A stretch of 64,000 nt of DNA from Candidatus Odyssella thessalonicensis L13 (GCF_000190415.1 NZ_AEWF01000004.1:1-64000), one strand, 5' to 3'. Shown: positions 27,544-36,583, counted from the stretch's first letter. The notes: a model not told the origin generated them from the sequence alone. Translations and numbers: made by a program.

Positions 27544-28938
27544 CTAGTAGCCACGGTTAAATAAGTTATCTCTGGGAAGAACAGCTCGCCAAATGAAAGT
27601 TTCAGCATTAGGATCGCTGTCATCAAATATGGCGTCTCCCACCACAGTTGTACCCAGCGGTGTGATGGCCCCTGCCCAAATCAATTTACAGTTGGGCGGT
27701 AAAAGATCTTGGTCACTGAGTAATTCCTGAATAGATTCCATACCTTTTCCCGGCGTCCAGCGAAAGGCTTGAGATTGATTTAAATTTGGTCCCTTTCCTG
27801 CTTCTCCCACTATTACTGAGCCATCAACGTTTGTTGCGATAGCTTGGCTTTTAGGCATTCCATTTAAGGTACCGAGTGAGACCATGCCCTCTTTGGCTGT
27901 CCAGCGAATAGCTCTTAACTCATTCTGTTGTTTTCCATCACTGGCACAGCCAATAACGATAGACCCATCATAATTTGTCGTATGAGCATAGCTAAAATTT
28001 CCGCCATTTAAGGTTCCAAGGGAGACCATGCCGTCTTGCTCCGTCCAGCGGAAGGCTCTTTTCTGTCTGTTCTCTACGGCTTCACCTACAATAATAGACC
28101 CATCATAATTTGTTGCCTGAGCATTGCTATAATTACCGCCATTTAATGTACCTAAGAAAAGTATGCCTTCTTGAGCGGTCCAACGGAAAGCAGTGCCTTC
28201 TGCTTCACCGACAATGACAGAGCCATCGAAATTTGTGCCCTTAGCAAAGGTGTAGCTAGGTAGGGTGCCCTTTGCGGTTCTTAAGGTAACCATACCCTCG
28301 TTCGCTGCCCAGCGGAAAGAACTTTTAACCAATCGGCTAGCCTCATTAACTATGTTGCTGCCGATGATAACGGTTCCATCAAAATTGGTGGCACAAGCCT
28401 GATTAGAGCTTTCCCCTAGAAATGTTATGCCTTCCTGAGCTGTCCACCGGAAGGCTTTTGTATTTTTCGATTTATCTTTATCACATGCTGTCCCGACAAT
28501 GACCGATCCATCAAAGTTTGTTGCAAATACTCCAGCATCATTTCCTTTATTTAAAGAGCCCAATATGGCAAAGGCAGGAATACAATTTGCTCTCACTAAT
28601 TCCTTATAATTTTTGTCGCCAGCAAGTCCTGGCAGTATTAAAAGTTGAGCTCTTCGGGCATACTCTCTCCACAGATTATTATCCTGCATTAATTGTTTCC
28701 ATTTATGACAGGTGAGAGTCGGTGAAAAAATGTCCTTTAGATTAAGAAAAGAAAATATATGCATCACGATTTCGTCGGGCAAAATATCAATCTCACAAGG
28801 GCTTTCTTGCAAGGTTTGCTGAATTACTCGTTGCTCCCCGAAGCTTGCTTCGGAGGGCGCCCCTTCCATGGCAGAGAGATTTATTGTTGGCCAAGTTGCA
28901 AAGAAAGTTAAGGTAATAAGAGTTACAAGATAAGGCAT
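27544..28938 (-). CDS. Exported F-box protein with HAF-type repeats
   Basis: 464 residues. A Sec signal-like segment (LVTLITLTFFATWPTINLSA) is followed by an F-box at about 53-92 (L-P-D-E-I-V-M-H-I-F-S-F-L-N-L-K-D-I then C-H-K-W-K-Q-L and L-W-R-E). Residues 110-445 hold six to seven tandem units of the HAF extracellular-repeat type: A-F-R-W-T...G...L-G-T-L-N-G-G-x-x-S-x-A-x-A-T-N-x-D-G-S-x-I-V-G. F-boxes recruit Skp1-Cullin ubiquitin ligases and have no bacterial partner, so the protein probably acts inside a eukaryotic host. AGGAGA lies six bases before the ATG, supporting the start and signal peptide. Repeats probably form a propeller-like binding surface (inference). Confidence 0.85.
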   Translation of the reverse strand: MPYLVTLITLTFFATWPTINLSAMEGAPSEASFGEQRVIQQTLQESPCEIDILPDEIVMHIFSFLNLKDIFSPTLTCHKWKQLMQDNNLWREYARRAQLLILPGLAGDKNYKELVRANCIPAFAILGSLNKGNDAGVFATNFDGSVIVGTACDKDKSKNTKAFRWTAQEGITFLGESSNQACATNFDGTVIIGSNIVNEASRLVKSSFRWAANEGMVTLRTAKGTLPSYTFAKGTNFDGSVIVGEAEGTAFRWTAQEGILFLGTLNGGNYSNAQATNYDGSIIVGEAVENRQKRAFRWTEQDGMVSLGTLNGGNFSYAHTTNYDGSIVIGCASDGKQQNELRAIRWTAKEGMVSLGTLNGMPKSQAIATNVDGSVIVGEAGKGPNLNQSQAFRWTPGKGMESIQELLSDQDLLPPNCKLIWAGAITPLGTTVVGDAIFDDSDPNAETFIWRAVLPRDNLFNRGY

Positions 28939-29127
28939 TGCATTCTCCTGATCTATAATAGAACTACTGGCTAGTCTTGTTTAATAATAGAATTAATGGA
29001 AATAATTTAGTAAAATTTTACAAAAGTTAAGACTGTATATCTCTTTAACAGTCTTGAGGAATATGGTTTCTTGAAGGTAAACGGGCAGCTAATGTCTCGG
29101 TCTTAAAGCCTGCTTTAGCCTATTATT

Positions 29128-29907
29128 TTAAGCCTCAATCGGCTTAGTGGGGACACAATATATCTGTGCTGCCTTTTCTGAAATGAGCTCTTTTTCGGGA
29201 TAACGCAGCGCCGTAAGTTTGCCGCCAAATACACAACCGGTATCAATATTAATGGTATTATTTATCCATTGCGGGTCAGGAATGGGTGTATGACCATAAA
29301 CGATCAAGGTGTTGCCTTGATAATCCTGGGCCCACGGATAACGCACCGGCAGACCGTAATGATCGATCTCTCCTGTGGTCGGACCATACATACAAAACGC
29401 CCGGATAGAGGCGGACTCGCGGCCCATATAAGCTTCTTTCAAAGCGGCATGAACGATGGCAAGCTTGCCGCCATCCACAACACAATGACTGGGGAGGTGG
29501 GCCAGGAAGTTAAGCACTCTCTCTTTAAAAGCAGCCGATTCGCACGATAATTGTGTGATCGATTCCTCCAAGCCATGGGCTACTTTAACATTGTGACCCT
29601 GGAGATAGCGTTTAAGCTTGTCATCATGATTGCCGTTGACGCATATAGCGATGCCTGTTTCGACCATATCCATAACCAGACGCAGAACTTCTGGGGTTTT
29701 GGGGCCGCGATCCACTAAGTCTCCGACAAAGATAACTTTGCGCTGCTGAGGATGGGTTACCAGATAGTGGTTGCCATCGTTATGGAGACCATAGCCTAAC
29801 TTGCTAAGAAGTTGATATAATTCATCAAAGCATCCATGGATATCTCCAATTATATCAAAGAGGCCTTTTTCTTGGGTCAGATTAGTCGTCATCGCGGTCC
29901 GTTCCAT
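29128..29907 (-). CDS. Metallophosphoesterase, PrpE/serine-threonine phosphatase-like
   Basis: 259 residues. All metal-binding blocks of the PPP-type calcineurin fold are present: G-D-I-H-G, G-D-L-V-D-R-G, G-N-H-D-D, and a C-terminal Y-G-H-T-P with a following I-N-I-D-T-G-C. The arrangement is like bacterial PrpE/ApaH-like and bis(5'-nucleosyl)-tetraphosphatase-type enzymes. Substrate (phosphoprotein or dinucleoside polyphosphate) cannot be decided. Start could be the ATG at 29892. Stands alone. Confidence 0.85.
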   Translation of the reverse strand: MERTAMTTNLTQEKGLFDIIGDIHGCFDELYQLLSKLGYGLHNDGNHYLVTHPQQRKVIFVGDLVDRGPKTPEVLRLVMDMVETGIAICVNGNHDDKLKRYLQGHNVKVAHGLEESITQLSCESAAFKERVLNFLAHLPSHCVVDGGKLAIVHAALKEAYMGRESASIRAFCMYGPTTGEIDHYGLPVRYPWAQDYQGNTLIVYGHTPIPDPQWINNTINIDTGCVFGGKLTALRYPEKELISEKAAQIYCVPTKPIEA

Positions 29908-30095
29908 GCTAATACAGTCAAATGCTAGGGCGCTCAGCAGATAGACACGGCTAAACCCTTCCCTATAATAGCTACTTAATTGATCCTCTTTTAAAAGGGG
30001 ATGAGGTCATGGTAATAATCTGGCGGGCCCTTGGCCCAACTGTAGTCGTCTTGAGGTTATCTGTAAATATTCTTAATTGGTCGGCGGTCTCTTAA

Positions 30096-31652
30096 TTATG
30101 GTTGCGTGGCTTCCTTAACATTATTTTCTGGGAACAGAAGATAAAAAGTCGACCCTTCGCCGGGCTTGGAATGAAACCATATCTTGCCCCCGTACAAGGA
30201 CATGATCTTCTGGCAGGCCGATAAGCCAATTCCTGACCCAGTTTTTTCCGGCTTTGTCCTTAAGCGTTTCCCGAGTTTAAAGATGTAATCTTCAGCTTCC
30301 TGAGGAATGCCAATACCGTTATCAGAGACTGCATAAACTGTGGCACCACTGAATCGTTTTGAGCGAATTCTAATGTGGGGAAATTTTTCAGTATACTTGA
30401 CACTATTGGTGATAAGATTTTCAAGAATTACGGCCATATGCTGTTCTCTGATTCTGATGGGATGCAGTTTCCCTTTCTCAATTTGGCAGGTGGGATTAAT
30501 AGGCGACGAATAAAGGGGGACCAGAGTCTTCTCTATAAGATTAGTAATATTTAGGCTTTGAGACGGAGCCTTTAAGGGCTTGGTTCCCATCTGCGCAAGC
30601 GTACCAATGCCTTTGATTAAATCTTCCATGCGTTCCATGGCCGCTTTAATGGAAGAAAGCATCAAATTACCTTCTTCATCAATATCCTGCAGATAATTAT
30701 TTTCTAGAATCTCTGTGTAAATTTTGAAAGCCCTAAGGGGTTGAGCAAGATCATGGCAGGCAAATGTGGTAAACTCTTCCAGCATTTCATTCGTCTTCTT
30801 TAGCTCTTGGTTAACTTTAAGGAGCTCATCTTGCTGAAGTCGGGCTTGTTCTTGGGCCTCATAAAGGGGACTACTATCCACAGCTATGCCGGCAAATTTC
30901 ACAATGTCGCCTTTGCCATTATAGATGGGGAAGCGATAAAAGCTGGTGTGGCGCCATGAGCCATTCTCGAGTTTGTAACGGAAATAACCCTGCCTTACCG
31001 AAGGACTTGCCTCCGGATCATAACATTTCATTAAATTTTCGAGATCATCGGGATGAATCCTATTGAGAAATAAAGAGGGATCTTTTACATAATCTTCAGG
31101 GGTAATGCCGTAATACTCTTTAAAACTGGGGCTGACATAATACAGTTCACCAGCTGTAATAGGGCTAAGCCACACGACAGCACTCATGTGTTGAATTATT
31201 TGCTCAATGATCTCTTGTCGAGGGAAACTAATTTGAGTAGCGTAAGTCTTTTGAACAAAGCCTTCTATAATTCCATTGTGATCTACAGGAGGATATAATT
31301 CAATATACAGGTTAGCCTTATGCGAATCGGTCGCCCATACACAGCCGAATTCTAAGCGTTTCAACTTGCCTTCGATAAGGGAATTAATCCGAGTCATAAA
31401 GGTCATCTCAAATTTATTTTTACCGATAAAGTCTGCAATGTTCTTGCCAATAAGGTCGGCTCTGTACTGCCCGACTAACTCTAGAAATTCGTCACTAATT
31501 GCGTTGATGAATCCATGGGCATCCACATTAATAATCCCCCCATTAAACCTTTTGGAAAGATGGCGAAGAATTGATTCTCTATAAATAGTGTCTTCTTGAG
31601 CCGACTTTGGCTTAGAGGTAGTCAGAGGGATAATATTTGAAAAAGAAGCCAT
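30096..31652 (-). CDS. Soluble PAS-domain sensor histidine kinase
   Basis: 518 residues from the ATG at 31652, chosen because AGGAG sits seven bases upstream (the frame opens 28 codons earlier without one). Two PAS domains (about 25-140 and 150-275, the second PAS_3-like: F-K-E-Y-Y-G-I-T-P-E-D, H-P-D-D-L, G-S-W-R-H), a coiled linker, the dimerisation helix with phospho-acceptor H in F-A-C-H-D-L-A-Q-P-L-R (about 300), and HATPase with L-I-T-N-S-V-K-Y-T, S-D-N-G-I-G-I-P and G-S-G-I-G-L. No membrane segment, so it senses a cytosolic cue. No response regulator lies nearby: an orphan kinase. The H-D-L-x-x-P-L-R H-box is that of phytochrome-like kinases. Confidence 0.93.
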   Translation of the reverse strand: MASFSNIIPLTTSKPKSAQEDTIYRESILRHLSKRFNGGIINVDAHGFINAISDEFLELVGQYRADLIGKNIADFIGKNKFEMTFMTRINSLIEGKLKRLEFGCVWATDSHKANLYIELYPPVDHNGIIEGFVQKTYATQISFPRQEIIEQIIQHMSAVVWLSPITAGELYYVSPSFKEYYGITPEDYVKDPSLFLNRIHPDDLENLMKCYDPEASPSVRQGYFRYKLENGSWRHTSFYRFPIYNGKGDIVKFAGIAVDSSPLYEAQEQARLQQDELLKVNQELKKTNEMLEEFTTFACHDLAQPLRAFKIYTEILENNYLQDIDEEGNLMLSSIKAAMERMEDLIKGIGTLAQMGTKPLKAPSQSLNITNLIEKTLVPLYSSPINPTCQIEKGKLHPIRIREQHMAVILENLITNSVKYTEKFPHIRIRSKRFSGATVYAVSDNGIGIPQEAEDYIFKLGKRLRTKPEKTGSGIGLSACQKIMSLYGGKIWFHSKPGEGSTFYLLFPENNVKEATQP

Positions 31653-31669
31653 TCTAAAACTCCTGTCTG

Positions 31670-32071
31670 TTAAACAATTACATTTGTTGCATAAAAAACC
31701 CCACAGAAAATTGTCGGGCTGGTGGGCCGAAAACATAAATCGTATAGGCGTTTATGCATTTGCAATTGCTTTCCTCTTGCTGCAGTTGAATTAGAGCAGA
31801 GAGAGTGCTTCACAGTCGGCCTTAAAAATTCTGAATATCTAAATAGATCACGCCAGATAGGATAACTTGTCATAAAGTTTGGAAAAATAGCAGAGCTACA
31901 CTTGCGGTTGGGTCGTAGGGTGGGCCACTTTGAGCGTTGGTGGCCGCTAAGGCTCATCTTAAAATCTCTGTCATTTTTTCTGGCTTTCCATAACGCGCTA
32001 CTTTTTTGAGCATTGATTATGACTTGCTTCGCTTGGGTGTCAGCACTCATGTTAAGCTCAAAGATAGGCAT
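31670..32071 (-). CDS. Doubtful small open reading frame upstream of the histidine kinase
   Basis: 133 codons with AGGA seven bases before the ATG. The N-terminal ~45 residues (M-P-I-F-E-L-N-M-S-A-D-T-Q-A-K...) look protein-like; the rest is rich in Cys, Arg, Ser and Phe with no family resemblance. A terminator-like hairpin falls inside its last codons. It may be a decayed gene or a leader for the kinase gene. Confidence 0.25.
   Translation of the reverse strand: MPIFELNMSADTQAKQVIINAQKSSALWKARKNDRDFKMSLSGHQRSKWPTLRPNRKCSSAIFPNFMTSYPIWRDLFRYSEFLRPTVKHSLCSNSTAARGKQLQMHKRLYDLCFRPTSPTIFCGVFYATNVIV
31693..31726 (-). terminator. Terminator-like hairpin 40 bases before the histidine kinase start
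   Basis: Minus-strand CCCAC (plus 31722-31726) pairs with GTGGG (plus 31700-31704), or alternatively CCCGACA with TGTGGGG (one mismatch), and is followed by TTTTTT (plus 31693-31698). Either fold precedes a U-run, so it may end an upstream transcript or act as an attenuator for the kinase. Confidence 0.5.
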
Positions 32072-32498
32072 TACATTTTCCTAAAACTTCTATGATTCCT
32101 TCAGTCGTTAGATATAATAAATAATGATAGAAAAAATTTAGCAAGTTTTTTTTATTGCATCAATGGTTATCAACCTACCATTTAATCCTCTGAAAAGAAA
32201 GACTCATTGCAATATAAATTTAGGGTAACTAAAATCTAACGCCGAGTAAGATGGGATAGAAAGTGACGCGTATGAAGAGGGAGCAGTTTTATGATTAAGC
32301 TTTAAATGAAGTAAATCTTTACTTTCCAGGAAGCCTAAGGTTAGACGCTTAGGGTAGTTTAAACCGGGTTAAAATTGTCGGCAAAGAGCATTCAGGTGAA
32401 AGTGATCGTAGATGTTAATTGATAAATGAGAATTAAGTAAGGGGGCTAGCTTTTTATCTAGCCGATTATAGATAATCAGCTAGCCATCACAAACGTGT
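32072..32498. other. Intergenic region with nested repeats after the GNAT gene
   Basis: 427 bases without a gene. Near the GNAT stop, GGCTAGCT (32444-32451) pairs with AGCTAGCC (32478-32485), enclosing a second hairpin GATTAT-AG-ATAATC (32464-32477); an extra CTAGCC copy (32458-32463) allows an alternative fold with 32444-32449. Probably the 3' end structure of the minus-strand GNAT transcript. The rest is AT-rich with nothing recognised. Confidence 0.45.
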
Positions 32499-33440
32499 TT
32501 AAGAGAGCTTCTTCTCAAAGTGGAATTTAATCCGGTCCCACCTTACATGCTTGCTGAAGACGCGTTTCTTTCCGTCAAGGTCAATCATAACATACCGCTG
32601 TCTCGCTTTAAGCTGCTGTGAGGACTCTTCTCCATTGTTGAATAAAGTGAGTAGTTCGGTCTCTAAGGCCTCGTAATTCTGCTTCAAGGAGCCTCCAAAA
32701 TCCTTGTGGTCATAGTCGGCAATAATTTCTTCTGGGTTTGGAACGTTGCATTGGGCGGCCTCAAATCCCAGGCCGGTCAAAATTTTCCAAGAGGCAACAT
32801 TGGATGGGCTTGCAGTTGCATCAAGCTGCTCCAGCTCTTTGCCGCCAAAACACTGAAACGCCTGACGGATATTAGCATCTGCATCTCCATTTAACTCTTG
32901 GCCCAGCCCAAGGCGTCTAACTTCAGGGGCCCACTCATTAATAATGGCTGTGACCAAGGATTTTCCTAATGCCTGTCCCCAGAACTCAGGTAGGCTTGCA
33001 TAAGCAATCTCTGATGTCCCGGGACGGTCGCCCCCACCAGCAACCATATGCATAGCGCGCTGTTCACCATTGACAAGGACCATCATTAAGCCATGGGGAT
33101 GGCCTTTGCCAAAACGATTATTAATTGAATCCTCACATCTGGATTTAGTAAGATTTACATCACGTCTTTGTCCATCCGCAAATCCTTTCATAACTGTTTC
33201 ATTGTCGAATAATTCTTGGTGGAAAGGGATATCTTCACTGTTAATCTCTCTTACTATCCAGCTACCACTGTTGAATGAACCCGACAACTTAACATGCAAG
33301 CCTGTGGCCTCAGCTTGGTTGTCAAAACTAAAAATTGCAGAAGCAAATTGTGATGCTTGAACGTCCTGAGGTGTTAGGGGGAGGCCGAGGAGGGTAGCCA
33401 ATAAACTGGCGGGAAAAAAACTTCTTTTTATGTTTCTCAT
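32499..33440 (-). CDS. Exported GNAT-like acetyltransferase
   Basis: 313 residues. A signal peptide (M-R-N-I-K-R-S-F, then FPASLLATLLGLPLTPQDVQA) precedes a domain with the RimJ/L-type GNAT order: I-V-R-E-I-N-S-E-D at about 62, substrate-side segment, S-E-I-A-Y-A-S-L near 145, a helix A-L-G-K-S-L-V-T-A-I in place of the acetyl-CoA loop, and A-T-A-S-P-S-N-V-A-S-W-K-I-L-T-G-L-G-F-E near 210-228 (the classic N-x-x-S-x-x-x-x-x-x-x-L-G-F end). The tail of ~70 residues is extra. GNAT enzymes need acetyl-CoA, absent from the periplasm, so a secreted copy makes most sense inside a host cell. This is inferred. Confidence 0.7.
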   Translation of the reverse strand: MRNIKRSFFPASLLATLLGLPLTPQDVQASQFASAIFSFDNQAEATGLHVKLSGSFNSGSWIVREINSEDIPFHQELFDNETVMKGFADGQRRDVNLTKSRCEDSINNRFGKGHPHGLMMVLVNGEQRAMHMVAGGGDRPGTSEIAYASLPEFWGQALGKSLVTAIINEWAPEVRRLGLGQELNGDADANIRQAFQCFGGKELEQLDATASPSNVASWKILTGLGFEAAQCNVPNPEEIIADYDHKDFGGSLKQNYEALETELLTLFNNGEESSQQLKARQRYVMIDLDGKKRVFSKHVRWDRIKFHFEKKLS

Positions 33441-33892
33441 TGCTTGTGAATCTTTCTTGATAGTAAAAACAGAAACATTATTAATCGCGATCTTTAATTA
33501 AACGCTAAGTAAAAAATATTATATATTTTACGACTGTAATCTCTTTGCTTGATAATCATGTAATTTTTTCGTTTTATTCTATTAATTCTTATGAACCAGC
33601 TTCTCAAGGACTTACTACATTAAGTGACGGTGTAACCATTTAGGATAAATAATGTTAATGAAGCTATTAGTGGGTTTTTTAGGTTAAATTTTATAAAAAA
33701 TTAACTTTGAAAAAAACACAAAAAATCCAAATACTTAGTAAGTAAAATGATGCGGTTTTCCTTGGGAATACCTCTGTTGAACAGCCCAGTTGTCTTGACT
33801 TTTCCCTCAGATAACAGTTAATAACATAAGATATTAATGAGGGGAAACCTTAAAAGTTAACACATAGTTGTCAGTAAAATAGGAATAAGCAT

Positions 33893-33967
33893 ATGAATCA
33901 GGTACAATTAGAAAATTGTATGTCTCAGCCTTGCCTTACGATCTTCATTATGAAGAAAACGAAGTAG
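33893..33967 (+). CDS. Possible 24-codon small protein gene
   Basis: ATG with AGGA about eight bases upstream, reading M-N-Q-V-Q-L-E-N-C-M-S-Q-P-C-L-T-I-F-I-M-K-K-T-K then stop. Six bases later begins an 11-bp perfect hairpin (33973-34005). The ribosome site plus hairpin suggests a small transcript, but no homologue is known to me and chance is a real alternative. Confidence 0.22.
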   Translation: MNQVQLENCMSQPCLTIFIMKKTK

Positions 33968-33972
33968 GATAT

Positions 33973-34005
33973 AAGGGTAAAGCCTAACCTATGCGCTTTA
34001 CCCTT
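33973..34005. repeat. 11-bp perfect inverted repeat
   Basis: AAGGGTAAAGC (33973-33983), 11-base loop, GCTTTACCCTT (33995-34005). No clear U-run on the plus strand. Could be a terminator for the small frame just upstream or the stem of a small RNA. Confidence 0.5.
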
Positions 34006-34138
34006 TATAACCTCTCTTTACCGCGTCCTTCTTGATCTTCCATACTTTTATCCTTAGAATGATCTTCCCTCCATAGAAGCAGGGTCGAAGGTAAAGTAAG
34101 GTAGCTTTCTTAGACGCCAGGGGGTGCCATCCTATAAT

Positions 34139-34795
34139 CTATTTCTGATATTTAAGAAAGACAGTGGTAATTGCTGAATCATATAACGCCTGAAGGTCGG
34201 CAATATTATTAAGAGAGATGTCTAAATCACGAACAATACCATCATGCAATTTATAGATCCATCCGTGAATGGTTAAGTCTTGCTTCCTATTCCAGGCATC
34301 CTGGACGACCGTGGTATGGGCCACATTAGCGACCTGTTCAAGTACATTTAACTCGCATAAAATATCCCAACGCTGTTCAGCAGTAAATGTCTCAAAGGCA
34401 TCTTTAAATTTCTGACGAATGTCTTGAACATGGCGTAGCCAATTATCAATTAGCCCCATTTTTTGGTTGGTAAGGGCTCCTAAGATGCCACCACAGCCGT
34501 AATGGCCACACACAATAATATGCTTAACCTTCAAGACATCAACTGCATATTGGATAACCGATAAGCAATTTAAATCGGAATGGACAATAACATTGGCGAC
34601 ATTACGATGGACGAAGACATCGCCAGGGGGCAGGTCAACAATTTGATTGGCGGGTACTCGACTATCTGAGCAACCAATCCACAGGTATTCTGGGGTTTGA
34701 CGGTGAGATAGTTCCTCAAAAAAGGTGGGATTATCTCGGGTCATTTTCTCTGCCCAGCGTTTATTGTTTTCAAGTAAATTTGTTAAATTTTTCAT
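34139..34795 (-). CDS. can: Beta-class carbonic anhydrase
   Basis: 218 residues. Zinc ligands Cys42, His98 and Cys101 and the active-site dyad Asp44-Arg46 are all in place (G-C-S-D-S-R and C-G-H-Y-G-C-G-G). Interconverts CO2 and bicarbonate, supplying carboxylases. Close to the E. coli Can length. No Shine-Dalgarno seen before the ATG. Single gene. Confidence 0.96.
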   Translation of the reverse strand: MKNLTNLLENNKRWAEKMTRDNPTFFEELSHRQTPEYLWIGCSDSRVPANQIVDLPPGDVFVHRNVANVIVHSDLNCLSVIQYAVDVLKVKHIIVCGHYGCGGILGALTNQKMGLIDNWLRHVQDIRQKFKDAFETFTAEQRWDILCELNVLEQVANVAHTTVVQDAWNRKQDLTIHGWIYKLHDGIVRDLDISLNNIADLQALYDSAITTVFLKYQK

Positions 34796-34901
34796 TTTAA
34801 AATGATCACTGTCTTAACGGACGCTAATTCCATACTATATAGGCTAATCCCTGAAGATAGCAATAATAAGTATAAGCTAATCTAAGCTAAGCCTTATATA
34901 A

Positions 34902-36185
34902 TTAAGGAAGAAGACTCGGATTAAATCTAGCCTTAAACTTCTCAAGAGCTTGAGGGCTAATTTGGAGCTTGAGGTGAATTGAGGCCTCACTATCTTCGCG
35001 TCCAATTATAGCGCCCTGTCGGTAGAGCCAGGCGAGGGCTTCGCCCGCCTGCAACGGTAGCTCAAACTCAAGGAGCTGGGTATGACGATTTAGTTGTCGG
35101 TCAATCACTTTTAAAAGTGTATCGAGACCTGCGCCAGTAGCAGCGGAGACTAAGAGTTCAGTCTTCTTGCTTCGCTCTTGCAGCAGGTTTAGGTGGGAAG
35201 GCGCCAATAAGTCAATTTTATTGAGGACATTCACCACCGTCCCATCCTCTAATTCCTTTTCCAATCCGAGTTCTGTGAGGACTTTATTGACTTCTTGGGC
35301 TTGGTAAGTGCTATCCGGATGCGAACAGTCCTGAACATGTAAGATTAAATCAGCAGCACAGACTTCCTCAAGGGTGGCGCGGAAAGCAGCAATCAGTTGG
35401 GTAGGAAGATGAGAAATGAATCCTACGGTGTCAGACAAAATAATGGTGCGGCCGCTGGGGAGCTTGATTTGTCGCATCGTCGGATCTAGGGTGGCAAAGA
35501 GCATGTCTTTGGCAAGTACTTGGGCGTGGGTCAGCTTGTTGAACAGCGTTGATTTACCGGCATTGGTGTAACCGACTAAGGCAACCACGGGATAAGGAAT
35601 ATCAGCACGGGCTGAGCGATGTAAACTGCGCGTGCGTTTAGTTTTTTCCAGCTCAGTTTTGATGCGAATAATGCGCTCATCAATCATGCGGCGGTCTAAT
35701 TCAAGCTGCGTCTCTCCGGGGCCCCCAGTAAAGCCAAAGCCTCCGCGTTGGCGCTCTAAGTGAGTCCAGCTACGGACAAGGCGGCTGCGTTGATAAGTTA
35801 GGGCGGCTAATTCCACTTGGAGACGCCCTTCAGCCGTGCGCGCCCGTTCACCAAAGATTTCGAGAATAAGGCTGGTGCGATCAATTACCTTACAATTCCA
35901 AGCTTTTTCTAGGTTCCGTTGTTGGACGGGGGTAAGCGGACCATCAAAAACCACTAATTCTATTTGATGCTCAGAAATAACTTCCTTTAAAGCTTCGACG
36001 TTGCCTTGGCCAATCATTGTGGCAGGAGTAACTTTCTTGAGCTGAATCAGTTGAGTATACACAATATCCAGATCAATAGCTGCCGCCAAGCCCACAGCTT
36101 CTTCAAAGGCTGCTGTCAGATCATACTCATTCGTCTTTTGATGGGAAATGTGGAGTACACAGGCAATTGTTCTTGGTTCTTTCAT
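34902..36185 (-). CDS. hflX: Ribosome-associated GTPase HflX
   Basis: 427 residues. N-terminal HflX domain (about 5-190) with the glycine-rich G-G-F-G-F-T-G-G-P-G-E-T-Q-L-E segment, then a GTPase domain: G1 G-Y-T-N-A-G-K-S-T, G3 D-T-V-G-F, G4 N-K-I-D. The C-terminal domain is about 60 residues. HflX splits stalled 70S ribosomes under stress. It is not next to hfq or the hflKC genes here. Confidence 0.96.
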   Translation of the reverse strand: MKEPRTIACVLHISHQKTNEYDLTAAFEEAVGLAAAIDLDIVYTQLIQLKKVTPATMIGQGNVEALKEVISEHQIELVVFDGPLTPVQQRNLEKAWNCKVIDRTSLILEIFGERARTAEGRLQVELAALTYQRSRLVRSWTHLERQRGGFGFTGGPGETQLELDRRMIDERIIRIKTELEKTKRTRSLHRSARADIPYPVVALVGYTNAGKSTLFNKLTHAQVLAKDMLFATLDPTMRQIKLPSGRTIILSDTVGFISHLPTQLIAAFRATLEEVCAADLILHVQDCSHPDSTYQAQEVNKVLTELGLEKELEDGTVVNVLNKIDLLAPSHLNLLQERSKKTELLVSAATGAGLDTLLKVIDRQLNRHTQLLEFELPLQAGEALAWLYRQGAIIGREDSEASIHLKLQISPQALEKFKARFNPSLLP

Positions 36186-36583
36186 TGGCGCTCTTCTTTT
36201 TAGGGGATTAACTTTTACCTTTGACTAAGTATAACTTAATCAGATTTTCTAACAGAACTAAAATAAAATGTATCCTCGAAAAGGAGCTACACAAAAATTA
36301 ATATTTTTTTACGCTTTTTAACCCCGTTCTCATCGCAGAGAAATTAAATCTTGATTTTCCTGGAAAGATACCAATTTATATCTTAAGGATTATGAAAGGC
36401 TGATAATTATGCTTAAACTTAACTCTTTAGGGGCCTTAAGTCTTAATAGCATGACTTTGATGACAGCTAAGGTTTTAGTGTAATATCCGCTCTTTTCTAA
36501 AGTAGAGGCCGCTCACTAATTAACTCTACTGTGAAAACAGCAAGAATTAATCCCAACCTATCATGCATAAGTGGATGTAAACA
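36186..36583. other. Intergenic region before the ankyrin protein gene
   Basis: 398 bases. One 24-codon frame (36409-36483, M-L-K-L-N-S-L-G-A-L-S-L...) resembles the start of a signal peptide and has AGG upstream; it may be the stub of a lost exported protein. No convincing promoter or RNA found. Confidence 0.3.

Larger units (their letters stand above)
33441..34138. other. Long AT-rich intergenic region
   Basis: About 700 bases between GNAT and carbonic anhydrase genes. Apart from a possible 24-codon gene and hairpin at 33893-34005, I see only AT-rich sequence with TTGACT (33795-33800) lacking a convincing -10. It may be the remains of a lost gene. Confidence 0.35.
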
